DNA of 64,000 bases from FACHB-1406 sp034189065 (GTDB lineage: Bacteria; Cyanobacteriota; Cyanobacteriia; Cyanobacteriales; Spirulinaceae). Shown here piece after piece: positions 17,555 to 25,003 of this stretch. Positions within the stretch are counted from its first letter, which is position 1. Every line of letters starts with the position of its first letter. Under the pieces are notes generated by a model. The model worked only from the letters and a program-made list of their open reading frames with translations, was not told the DNA's origin and made no database searches. Where the stretch lies: contig JAXHVQ010000004.1 of assembly GCA_034189065.1 (NCBI GenBank), positions 43,343 through 107,342 of the forward strand, in the 5' to 3' direction. Both the position numbers and the translations under genes were made by a program.

Positions 17555-17627
17555 CTTAAAATAAAGTAAATAATTGTAAAGAAGCCCATCCAAATCCTTT
17601 ACATCATCGAACATCCTGGAGACCGCA

Positions 17628-18431
17628 ATGCCCAATCGCCCTTTTAAAAAAATCCTGATTTCCCTGACGGCCTGCGTCCTCGCGCTCTCGACTTGGCTAG
17701 TTGCCTCGCCTGCCCTCGCCTTTAATGACCCGAGTCTTCTACCCGAACGGGAAACTCCCATTGTTGACCTCGCCAACTTCCTCCCCAACTTACAAGAACA
17801 GTCTCTCATTGAGGAGATTAAGAACTTTGAAGCGGAAACCGGCTGGAAAATGCGCGTTTTGACCCAATACGACCGGACTCCCGGACGCGCCGTCATTAAA
17901 TTTTGGGGACTCGACGATAAGAGCATTTTACTCGTCGCCGACTCGCGCGGCGGCAACCTACTCGCCTTTAGCGTAGGCGATGACGTTTACGAATTTCTGC
18001 CACGCACATTTTGGATCGAATTACAAGCTCGTTTTGGAAATCTTTATTACATTCGAGATAACGGCGAAAGTAGCGCAATCGTGCAAACCCTAAACACCGT
18101 AAGCGGTTGCCTGCGTCGAGGAGGATGCCAAGTTGTGCCGGGACTGCCCCAAGAACAGTGGTTGCTAACCCTGATTACATCTATTGCCGGTGGTATTGTT
18201 TGCGGTTTTGCTGCAATTCCCCGCAAAGAAGGTCAAATTGTGGCTTGGCAATGGGCATTGATTTTTTCGCCGCTGTGGGGGATTTTATTCATCGCTTTTG
18301 GCATTGGACCGGTAGTTACCCGCACAAACGACTGGCTGCCCTTACTGCGGAACATTCTAGGTTTTAGCTTGGGCGCTTTGGTTGCTTATCTTTCTCCTTT
18401 GTTCAATCAATCTGCACCGTCGGAAACTTAA
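17628..18431 (+). CDS. psb32: Psb32/TLP18.3-type photosystem II repair protein (TPM domain)
   Basis: The 267-residue protein has a signal peptide ending at about SPALA-FND (residue 31-32). A TPM domain follows (about 42-165) with PIVDLANFLPNLQEQSLIEE and TGWKMRVLTQYDRTPGRAVI. Two hydrophobic helices lie near the C-terminus (about 182-202 and 208-258). Psb32 family proteins sit in the thylakoid lumen or membrane and help protect and repair photosystem II. The start is the ATG at 17628, preceded by TCCTGGAGACCGCA with GGAG in RBS position. The tail anchor agrees with homologues. Confidence 0.88.
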   Translation: MPNRPFKKILISLTACVLALSTWLVASPALAFNDPSLLPERETPIVDLANFLPNLQEQSLIEEIKNFEAETGWKMRVLTQYDRTPGRAVIKFWGLDDKSILLVADSRGGNLLAFSVGDDVYEFLPRTFWIELQARFGNLYYIRDNGESSAIVQTLNTVSGCLRRGGCQVVPGLPQEQWLLTLITSIAGGIVCGFAAIPRKEGQIVAWQWALIFSPLWGILFIAFGIGPVVTRTNDWLPLLRNILGFSLGALVAYLSPLFNQSAPSET

Positions 18432-18792
18432 GTTGTCGTTAGTCGCTGGCGATCGCGCGCGGGTATTTCGGCGAAACGTCCCTAGCTGAAATCTTGACTC
18501 CACCTTGGATTAAAATCCAGCGATCGCCGGTTGTTAGTGGTTTTCTGCTTTTAGTCTGTCTTCTATGCGGAAGCGAAAAGCGCGCGTTATGATGGTGGAT
18601 ACCCCTTAACTTTTTCGTTGGCAACTGTACTTAGTGCTAATTGCACCTCTGTTACGACGGTTGCCGATCGCCCAACCCACGCCCTTCCCTAGCCCCCCGA
18701 AAGTAAGGGGGAACCAGTAAAGGGGAACTGGTAAAGGGAGAACCGCGCCCCCAAAGACAAACGGTTTACTGTTTACTGGTTACTGATTACTG
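18432..18792. other. Intergenic region upstream of cobH
   Basis: In 361 bp I see G-rich low complexity (GGGGGAACCAG and similar, about 18700-18750) and a short TTACTG-type repeat just before cobH. No cobalamin riboswitch core was found. Confidence 0.5.
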
Positions 18793-19422
18793 ATGGAATG
18801 GCACTCAACTGATGCACAAAGTTTAGCAACAATAGACCGCGAAATTGGCGACCGCTCGTTTTCTCCGGCTGAGTACGAAATTGTGCGTCGCATCGTCTAC
18901 GAGACGGCTGATTTTGAATATCCCCACCTCATTGGTTTTTCGGAAAAGGCCCTCCAAGCAGGTGCGGCGGCTTTGGCTGCGCGCAGTACGGTTGTGGTTG
19001 ACGTGCCAATGGTGCAAGTGGGAATTGCGTTCAACATTCAAAAAACCTTTGCCAATCCAGTTTACTGCGCGATGGAAACTTTGACCCGGCCGCAGAAGGA
19101 AAAAACGCAAACCGCTTGGGGGATGCAAACGTTGGCCCGCCGCTATCCCGAAGCGATGTTTGTTATCGGTCAGTCGCAAACGGCTTTGACGGCATTGGTT
19201 GAATTGATTGAGGCTGAGGAAATTCGACCGGCTTTAGTGGTGGGTACGCCGGCGGGATTTGTCGGGGCGGATGTCGCTAAGGATCGGTTGCGGGATTCGA
19301 TGATTTCCCACATTCGCATTAACGGACGCAAGGGGAGTTCGGTGGTGGCAGTTGCGATTATGAACGGGTTAGTCGATCTTGCTTGGCAGGCTTACGGGCA
19401 AAATGGCGGCGTGCCGGGTTAA
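18793..19422 (+). CDS. cobH: Precorrin-8X methylmutase
   Basis: CobH/CbiC moves a methyl group from C-11 to C-12 of (cobalt-)precorrin-8 to form hydrogenobyrinate or cobyrinate in B12 synthesis. The 209 residues are the normal length and the fold is complete. Landmarks are FSPAEYEIVRRIVYETADFE near 23, VVVDVPMVQVGI near 66, FVIGQSQTALTALVELIEAE near 121 and VVGTPAGFVGADVAKDRL near 148. The start ATG at 18793 gives MEWHSTDAQS as in homologues. No other cob genes are close, so the pathway is scattered, as usual in cyanobacteria. Confidence 0.95.
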   Translation: MEWHSTDAQSLATIDREIGDRSFSPAEYEIVRRIVYETADFEYPHLIGFSEKALQAGAAALAARSTVVVDVPMVQVGIAFNIQKTFANPVYCAMETLTRPQKEKTQTAWGMQTLARRYPEAMFVIGQSQTALTALVELIEAEEIRPALVVGTPAGFVGADVAKDRLRDSMISHIRINGRKGSSVVAVAIMNGLVDLAWQAYGQNGGVPG

Positions 19423-19429
19423 GGAGTTC

Positions 19430-19580
19430 GGGGTTCTGGGTTCAGAGTTCAGAGTTCTGGGTTCTGGGTTCTGGGTGATGAGTTCAGAGTTCAGAGTTCA
19501 GAGTTCTGGGTTCTGGGTGATGAGTTCAGAGTTCAGAGTTCTGGGTTCAGAGTTCAGAGTTCGGGGTTCTGGGTGATGAG
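19430..19580. repeat. Tandem repeat of GTTCTGGGT / GTTCAGA units
   Basis: About 150 bp directly after cobH is built from alternating AGTTCAGAGTTCTGGGTTCT and GGGTGATGAGTTCAGAG units. The order is irregular, so it probably arose by slippage. It carries no believable ORF. Confidence 0.85.
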
Positions 19581-19888
19581 TTGGGGGCGTGAAAGAGAAG
19601 CCGAAAGCACGACTGTAGGGTTAAAGTTCGCGATTTTTTTTGTCTGTTGTTTTACGAAGTTGCGCGAGGGGTAAGGTGTTGGAAAAAGGGTCGAAGAGAA
19701 GGCGGTTTCAACGGCAGTTGGACTGGGCGATTGAGGCGTTTTGTGGAGCACAACCGGTCGCGCGCTCCTCTAGGCAAGGGTTTCGGCGATTTAGACGCGA
19801 TCGCTTTGGCATTTTGGGGTATAATGAGGAGACGCTCGCGCAAATGAACCTTGAAAACTATATATTATCGGGCTTCTGAGTACCGGCA
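19581..19888. other. Region upstream of the CRISPR array (possible leader)
   Basis: This stretch lies on the side opposite the degenerate terminal repeat, so it should hold the leader. It has a TATAAT at 19820-19825, 64 bp before the first repeat, and an AT-rich segment just before the array (AAAACTATATATTATCGGGC). Overlapping ORFs here look spurious. Confidence 0.4.
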
Positions 19889-20355
19889 GTCGCAATCCAC
19901 TTAAATCCCTATGAGGGATTGAAACGTAAAAAGCCGCTTCTGCAAACATAGCCGCGAAGTAAGTCGCAATCCACTTAAATCCCTATGAGGGATTGAAACC
20001 CCCTATTTTCCCAAGTGGGGAATCGCGTGGAAGTCGCAATCCACTTAAATCCCTATGAGGGATTGAAACAGTCTCAGCCGTCACGTGAGCTTTGATGCCA
20101 GCCGGTCGCAATCCACTTAAATCCCTATGAGGGATTGAAACGTCGTGGACGGGCGCGGTCCGATTTGGCTCTACGGGGGTCGCAATCCACTTAAATCCCT
20201 ATGAGGGATTGAAACCTAGATAAATTCGGCATAACTTGTATTGTAGAGGTCGCAATCCACTTAAATCCCTATGAGGGATTGAAACCGACCAATTCGTCAG
20301 AGATTGCCAGAAAATTGGGTCGCAATCCACTTAAATCCCTATGAGGGACTGAAAC
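19889..20355 (+). CRISPR. CRISPR array, 7 repeats and 6 spacers, no adjacent cas genes
   Basis: The 37-nt repeats begin GTCGCAATCCACTTAAATCC and end TATGAGGGATTGAAAC. They start at 19889, 19963, 20033, 20105, 20179, 20249 and 20319. Spacers are 37, 33, 35, 37, 33 and 33 nt, all different. Six repeats are identical. The last has one change (GGGACTGAAAC), which marks the trailer end and puts the leader on the left. An AATCCCT-ATG-AGGGATT palindrome in each repeat would form the crRNA hairpin, with ATTGAAAC as 5' tag after Cas6-type cleavage. No cas gene is recognisable in the window, so the array depends on cas genes elsewhere or is a relic. Confidence 0.97.
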
Positions 20356-20377
20356 TGCCAGTATCTTGCGACACTAG

Positions 20378-20427
20378 AGCCTGGAACTAAAGTTCAGGCT
20401 AAAAGCTAAAACCCGTTAAAACGGGTT
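20378..20427 (-). repeat. Dispersed hairpin repeat, family C copy 1
   Basis: On the minus strand this reads AACCCGTTTTAACGGGTTTT followed by AGCTTTTAGCCTGAAC and the complementary half. Two hairpins (ACCCGTT/AACGGGT and AGCCTG/CAGGCT) stand side by side. Copies occur at 21419 and 34380. Confidence 0.85.
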
Positions 20428-20559
20428 AATACAAATTCGATGAATTCTGACTACACATCAATGAGTGTCGCCCCGTCTCCAGATACCGGCATCTGTAGTT
20501 TCATTTTGAGGAATTGGTACAAGAATCTAGATAAATCGGGCGAGCGAGTCCGTTTCAAC

Positions 20560-20587
20560 GTAGGGACGTTCAATTGAACGTCTCTAC
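20560..20587. repeat. 28-nt palindromic repeat, family D copy 1
   Basis: GTAGGGACGTTCAATTGAAC followed by GTCTCTAC is an almost perfect palindrome. The same outer arms (GTAGGGACGTT) recur at 53332-53359 with a different centre. Confidence 0.85.
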
Positions 20588-20626
20588 TACAGGCGAATCG
20601 GCTTTTAAACTGATGAGTTAACGGCT

Positions 20627-21328
20627 TTAACGCCTGCGTCGCCGTACAGCAGCTCGGGAAGGAGGACGATCGCGATCGCGTCTTTCTCCATCCATCAACC
20701 GTTCGCTCACCTCCACGAACACATCTTTCGCCGTACAAGGATATTCTCCCACCCAAAGATTGGTTCGAGGGAGATAGACATCGCCCATTTTACCAATTTG
20801 ACTGAGATCCGCGCGATCGCTCAAAACAATCGCCTCAGCCACATCTCCCGGCTCAATTCCTTTATGAATGCGCAGTAGAGGGGCTTGAATCGTCGTCCGA
20901 AAACCGCTTTCATCTCCCACATCGAGGTTGATTCTGCGCTCCCGATTTTCCACAATCACCAATTCGCCCCGCTGATTGACTGTTTCTTCTTCGCGCACCA
21001 AATCGTCGGTGACAAACACATCTAATACTCGACCGCGCCAAAATCCGCCGTATTTGTACTTGCGATACGAAGCATTACGGAGACTCGCCCAATAAACTGG
21101 ACTCCAGAGCCAGTATAAACTAGCAATGAAATCGACCAAGAATTTCAATCCATCTGCGCCCGAACCCAAAAAATTCCCCAATATCCAGAGAACAACGACT
21201 GCAATAAAAGAAATCAAAAACCGTCGCAGCACATCGCGCCACTTGCCCCAATAGTGAATATACTGAGACCCCGTGGCGATCGCGGGAATCAGTTGTTCGA
21301 GTTTGGCACGGGTTACAGGAACGAGCAT
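20627..21328 (-). CDS. Conserved cyanobacterial membrane protein
   Basis: The 233-residue protein has two hydrophobic segments in the first third (about 37-58, LISFIAVVVLWILGNFLG, and about 64-84, DFIASLYWLWSPVYWASL). A soluble, beta-rich C-terminal part of about 130 residues follows, ending in an Arg-rich tail. Cyanobacterial homologues are often labelled phosphate transporter permease, but nothing here supports transport. The first residues MLVPVTRAKLEQLIPAIATG are the typical start of the family. It stands between two oppositely oriented family C hairpin repeats. Confidence 0.75.
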   Translation of the reverse strand: MLVPVTRAKLEQLIPAIATGSQYIHYWGKWRDVLRRFLISFIAVVVLWILGNFLGSGADGLKFLVDFIASLYWLWSPVYWASLRNASYRKYKYGGFWRGRVLDVFVTDDLVREEETVNQRGELVIVENRERRINLDVGDESGFRTTIQAPLLRIHKGIEPGDVAEAIVLSDRADLSQIGKMGDVYLPRTNLWVGEYPCTAKDVFVEVSERLMDGERRDRDRPPSRAAVRRRRR

Positions 21329-21370
21329 TACGTAAAAATGAGAATTAGGGTTGGAGTGTCAATCCTTTAA

Positions 21371-21398
21371 GGCAGAAGGCAGGAGGCAGAAGGCAGAA
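21371..21398. repeat. Heptamer tandem repeat GGCAGAA x4
   Basis: Four units of GGCAGAA (one is GGCAGGA) lie upstream of the membrane protein gene at 20627-21328. Confidence 0.9.
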
Positions 21399-21418
21399 GA
21401 GAATTATCGATCTAGACT

Positions 21419-21470
21419 CTTAACCCGTTTTAACGGGTTTGAGCTTTTAGCCCGAATTTTAATTCCGGGA
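21419..21470 (+). repeat. Dispersed hairpin repeat, family C copy 2
   Basis: It reads TTAACCCGTTTTAACGGGTT, then TGAGCTTTTAGCCCGAATTT and TAATTCCGGG. It is in opposite orientation to copy 1, and the two flank the membrane protein gene. It lies just after the dapB stop. Confidence 0.85.
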
Positions 21471-21491
21471 TATTGAATCAGTGCCATTCCG

Positions 21492-22319
21492 CTATAATAT
21501 CTTTTCTAACCCATATACCAAACCCTTGAGTTGGGTAACGGCGCGAATTCCCAACAACACTCCCGGCATATACGCCGCCCTGTCCATCGCATCGTGGCGC
21601 ATCGTATAAATTTGTCCCGCCGCCCCAAACAGGATTTCTTGGTGGGCGACTAAACCCGGAAGACGGACGCTGTGGATGCGGATATTTTCATCGCCAACGC
21701 TTCCCCTTGCGCCTGGGAGGATTTCGCGTTCCGATACCTCTGCCGCATTGTAGGTTTTCCCGATTTCTGCGAGCATTTGGGCGGTTTTAATGGCCGTTCC
21801 GCTAGGCGCATCGGCTTTTTGGTTGTGGTGCAGTTCGATAATTTCAACATGGTCGAAGTATTTCGAGGCAGTAACGGCGGCTTGCTGCATTAAAATAACT
21901 CCGATGCAGAAATTAGGCGCAATTAAGGCCCCCGTACTGGCTTTTTCAGCAAAAGCGGCTAGGTCTCCGATTTGCTCGATACTGAGTCCCGTGGTTCCGA
22001 CGACAGGACGCACGCCGTAAGCGATCGCGCTGCGCGTATTTTCGTAAACGCTATCGGGGTGCGTAAAATCAACCATAACCCCTTGAATCTCTTGCTGAGT
22101 CGCCAAAACGAGGACGCTTTGTAAATCGTTAAGGATCGGCACTTCCAACGGTCCGCATCCCGCCACTTCCCCCACATCTTGTCCGGCGTACTTCGGATCG
22201 TTCTCCACCGCTCCCAGCAGCATCAAATCTTCGGCACCCGCAACCGCTTTCACCACTTCTTTCCCCATTTTCCCAGCAGCGCCATTAACGACAACGGGAA
22301 TTAACGATTCATTAGTCAT
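21492..22319 (-). CDS. dapB: 4-hydroxy-tetrahydrodipicolinate reductase
   Basis: This is the second step of the diaminopimelate/lysine pathway, an NAD(P)H-dependent reduction in the cytoplasm. The 275-residue protein is complete. The nucleotide loop is VVVNGAAGKMGKEVV (about 9-23). GTTGLS stands near residue 128. The catalytic and substrate segment ELHHNQKADAPSGTAIKTAQ (about 182-201) has the expected His pair, Lys and SGTA. The start ATG at 22319 gives MTNESLIPVVV. It is a single-gene unit. Confidence 0.96.
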   Translation of the reverse strand: MTNESLIPVVVNGAAGKMGKEVVKAVAGAEDLMLLGAVENDPKYAGQDVGEVAGCGPLEVPILNDLQSVLVLATQQEIQGVMVDFTHPDSVYENTRSAIAYGVRPVVGTTGLSIEQIGDLAAFAEKASTGALIAPNFCIGVILMQQAAVTASKYFDHVEIIELHHNQKADAPSGTAIKTAQMLAEIGKTYNAAEVSEREILPGARGSVGDENIRIHSVRLPGLVAHQEILFGAAGQIYTMRHDAMDRAAYMPGVLLGIRAVTQLKGLVYGLEKIL

Positions 22320-22345
22320 TAGTTATTTGTCCTTTGTCATTTTTA

Positions 22346-22441
22346 AGCTATCAGCTATCAGCTATCAGCCGTCAGCAGCAATCAGTAATCAGTTGTTCCC
22401 GTCCCCCCATCTGCCCATCTGCCCATCTGCCCATCTGCCCC
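22346..22441. repeat. Tandem repeats AGCTATC x3 and CATCTGCC-type
   Basis: Three AGCTATC heptamers (22346-22366) are followed by ATCAGTAATCAG sequence and a run of CCCATCTG octamers to about 22441. They fill the gap between dapB and the GGDEF gene, which are divergent. Confidence 0.85.
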
Positions 22442-22534
22442 ATTTGATATTGACGAACCTTATTCAATTCTCCTACAAAGAAAAAGTGTATCAATTTATT
22501 TCGGTCTCTCCCAAGGTCTTCGATCGCTCAAACT

Positions 22535-24715
22535 ATGTTAAAACTAAGCCATTGGAGTGCAAAATTCAAGCAATGGTGGAAGCGAGACCATTGGGTCCTG
22601 CTCGCTACCGGAGGCATTGCCAGTTGTATTATTCTCGCGCGATCGCTCGGATTGCTTCAGTCGTGGGAACTCGCTGCCTTTGACACCTTCTTTCATCTTC
22701 GTCCCCCCGCAGAAATCGACCCGCGAATTGTCATCGTCGCCATTGATGAAAACGACCTCCAACAAGCCGGAGTTTGGCCCCTTCCCGATCGCGTCCTCGC
22801 CAAAGCGATTGAGAACATTGAAGCAGCCGAACCCAGGGCAATCGGTCTCGATATTTATCGCGATTTCCCCGTCGAACCGGGACGCGCTGCCCTCCTTGAA
22901 GCATACCGCACCTCTCCTCACCTCATCGGCATCGAAAGACTCGAAGATCGCGACAGTATGGGCGTTTCGCCGCCCCCACTCCTGGACCAAAAACAGCAGG
23001 TCGGATTTAATAACGTTCTCCTCGACTTAGACGGCAGAGTGCGTCGGGGATTGCTGTATTGGCATCAGCAGGGGGAGTTGAAAATCAGTTTTGCGCTAAA
23101 ACTGGCTTTAATGTATCTGGAGTCGCAAGATATCGAGCCTCGGGGGGCGGTATTTAATCCAGACTATCTCCAATTAGGTCCAACTGTGTTTCGTCCCTTT
23201 GAGGGAAACGATGGGGGTTATGTCAGGGCTGACGATAAAGCATATCAGTTTATTGGCAACTTTCGCGCGCCGGACAGTATTGAGAAAGTGACAATGAGCG
23301 ATGTATTGGCAGATCGAGTCCCGCGCGATCGCCTTTACAATCGGATCGTTTTAATCGGTTCGATGGCTCCCAGTCTCAAGGATTTATCCTATATTCCTCA
23401 CAGTACCAATCTTTTGGGAGAAGCCAACCCAATTTATGGGGTGGAGTTACACGCTAATTTTGTCAGTCAAATTCTCGATGCCGCTCTGGGACAGGGACAC
23501 CCGATGCGGGTTCTTCCCAGTTGGGTGGAAAACTTGTGGATAGTTGGCTGGTCGGCAATTGGCGCATTTCTGGTTTGGATGGCGCGATCGCCGTTGCGAT
23601 CGGTTTTGCTGTTGTTATTGACCGTTGCTTTACTTTGGATTGCGGTTTACGGTTACTTTTTAGGGGGATGGTGGCTTCCTTGGGTGCCGCCGTTATTGGG
23701 ATTGTTGGGTGCATTTGCCATTCTCACGACTTATTTTGCCTACCAGCGCGAAGAACTTCAGCGATCGAAGGAATTTTTACAATCGGCCATTGATGCGATC
23801 GCGGACCCCATTTTCATCAAAAATGCCCAATATCGTTGGATTGTCCTCAATCAGGCGTTTTGTCAATTTAGCGGCTATCCCCTCGAACAGCTTCTCGGCA
23901 AGTCCGACAGCGAGTTTTTTTCGGCTGAAGAGGCGCAGGTGTTTCGACTCCAAGATTGTTTGGTTTTTACAACAGGCAAGGCTCGAGAACACGAAGAAAA
24001 ATTGACCGACGCGCGGGGGAAAACGTCTCTCATTGCGACAAAACGCTCCCTCCATCGCGATGCAGCCGGAAATCTATTTTTAATTGGGGTTATCCGCGAT
24101 ATCACCGAACGCAAGCGGGTGGAAGATGAATTGCGGCGCGCGACTGACGAGTTGAGGCATTCCAACGAAGAACTCAAACTGAAAAGCGATCGCCTCCATC
24201 GTTTTGCCTATTACGACTCTCTCACCGGTTTGGCCAACCGCAAACTCTTTTACGAAAGTTTGACTAAATCCTTGGAATGGGCGGAGGCTCATCGTCGCTC
24301 CTGTGCTTTGTTATATCTCGATTTAGACGGCTTTAAACAGGTGAACGATACGTGGGGTCACGACTTGGGCGACTTGCTGCTCAAAGCTGTGTCCGGGCGC
24401 ATTACCAACTGCGTGCGCAGTAGCGATCTCGTATCCCGTTTGGGAGGAGATGAATTTACCGTAATTCTTCCGGGGATTAAGCAGGCGGAAGATGTGACAA
24501 TTGTGGCGCAGAAAATTTTGCAAACCTTGTCGCAACCGTTCATGTTGGAAGGGAAGGAAGTTTCGGTGACGGCAAGTATTGGCAGTAGTATTTATCCCGA
24601 CGACGGTCGAACTTCAGAAGTTTTGATTAAAAAGGCGGATATGGCGATGTTTAGTGCAAAACGCCTCGGACGCGATCGTTATAGCCGAAGTCAAGAGTCA
24701 GGAGTTGGAAATTAG
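22535..24715 (+). CDS. CHASE2-PAS-GGDEF diguanylate cyclase
   Basis: The 726-residue membrane sensor makes the second messenger c-di-GMP. The order is: an N-terminal helix (about 24-44); an extracytoplasmic CHASE2 sensor domain (about 50-325, with PRIVIVAIDENDLQQAGVWP and PRAIGLDIYRDFP); about three membrane helices (330-405); a PAS domain (about 415-535); then GGDEF (about 550-718). The active-site loop reads RLGGDEFTVIL. The product-inhibition site is intact, because RSSD stands five residues before GGDEF. The enzyme should therefore be active and feedback-inhibited. It has no EAL domain, and its input signal is unknown. Confidence 0.93.
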   Translation: MLKLSHWSAKFKQWWKRDHWVLLATGGIASCIILARSLGLLQSWELAAFDTFFHLRPPAEIDPRIVIVAIDENDLQQAGVWPLPDRVLAKAIENIEAAEPRAIGLDIYRDFPVEPGRAALLEAYRTSPHLIGIERLEDRDSMGVSPPPLLDQKQQVGFNNVLLDLDGRVRRGLLYWHQQGELKISFALKLALMYLESQDIEPRGAVFNPDYLQLGPTVFRPFEGNDGGYVRADDKAYQFIGNFRAPDSIEKVTMSDVLADRVPRDRLYNRIVLIGSMAPSLKDLSYIPHSTNLLGEANPIYGVELHANFVSQILDAALGQGHPMRVLPSWVENLWIVGWSAIGAFLVWMARSPLRSVLLLLLTVALLWIAVYGYFLGGWWLPWVPPLLGLLGAFAILTTYFAYQREELQRSKEFLQSAIDAIADPIFIKNAQYRWIVLNQAFCQFSGYPLEQLLGKSDSEFFSAEEAQVFRLQDCLVFTTGKAREHEEKLTDARGKTSLIATKRSLHRDAAGNLFLIGVIRDITERKRVEDELRRATDELRHSNEELKLKSDRLHRFAYYDSLTGLANRKLFYESLTKSLEWAEAHRRSCALLYLDLDGFKQVNDTWGHDLGDLLLKAVSGRITNCVRSSDLVSRLGGDEFTVILPGIKQAEDVTIVAQKILQTLSQPFMLEGKEVSVTASIGSSIYPDDGRTSEVLIKKADMAMFSAKRLGRDRYSRSQESGVGN

Positions 24716-25003
24716 AGGGAAGAATGGAAAAATAGGAGAATTGGAGAATTCGGGAGAATTGGAGAATTCGATAAAGTGGGTATCGCTTTTGGAAGCTCGA
24801 AAACGATTGGGTATTTGATGAATAGAATATAAGGTAGAAGAATTACGTTATTAGTGCGATCGCGTTCTACTGTGCTTGCTAACATTCCCAATCAACTTCA
24901 AATCTAATTGATATAATCTACTACGGCGAATTCTAGCTTAGTCTAACTTTCAGAGTTTGCCAACGATTTTTACTTCGCCCAGAGTGACGTAAGTGAGTTA
25001 TAA

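Larger units (their letters stand above)
17097..17627. other. Intergenic region upstream of psb32
   Basis: This 531 bp stretch separates the divergent gpmI and psb32 genes. It contains two HIP1 sites, a terminator-like hairpin at 17495-17532 and a TATAAT box at 17549. Open frames here lack RBSs and family similarity. The hairpin implies that a short transcript may end before psb32. Confidence 0.5.

Noticed and set aside
17279..17956. 225-residue minus-strand ORF antisense to the start of psb32
   Set aside because: It overlaps the well-supported psb32 signal peptide and TPM region, has no RBS or family motif, and crosses the hairpin and promoter region.
18432..18792. Cobalamin riboswitch upstream of cobH
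   Set aside because: The conserved B12-box region is not present. Only G-rich low-complexity sequence is seen.
19640..19879. 79-residue ORF just before the CRISPR array
   Set aside because: It lies in the probable leader region, overlaps another ORF of equal quality in a different frame, has Arg-rich composition and lacks an RBS.
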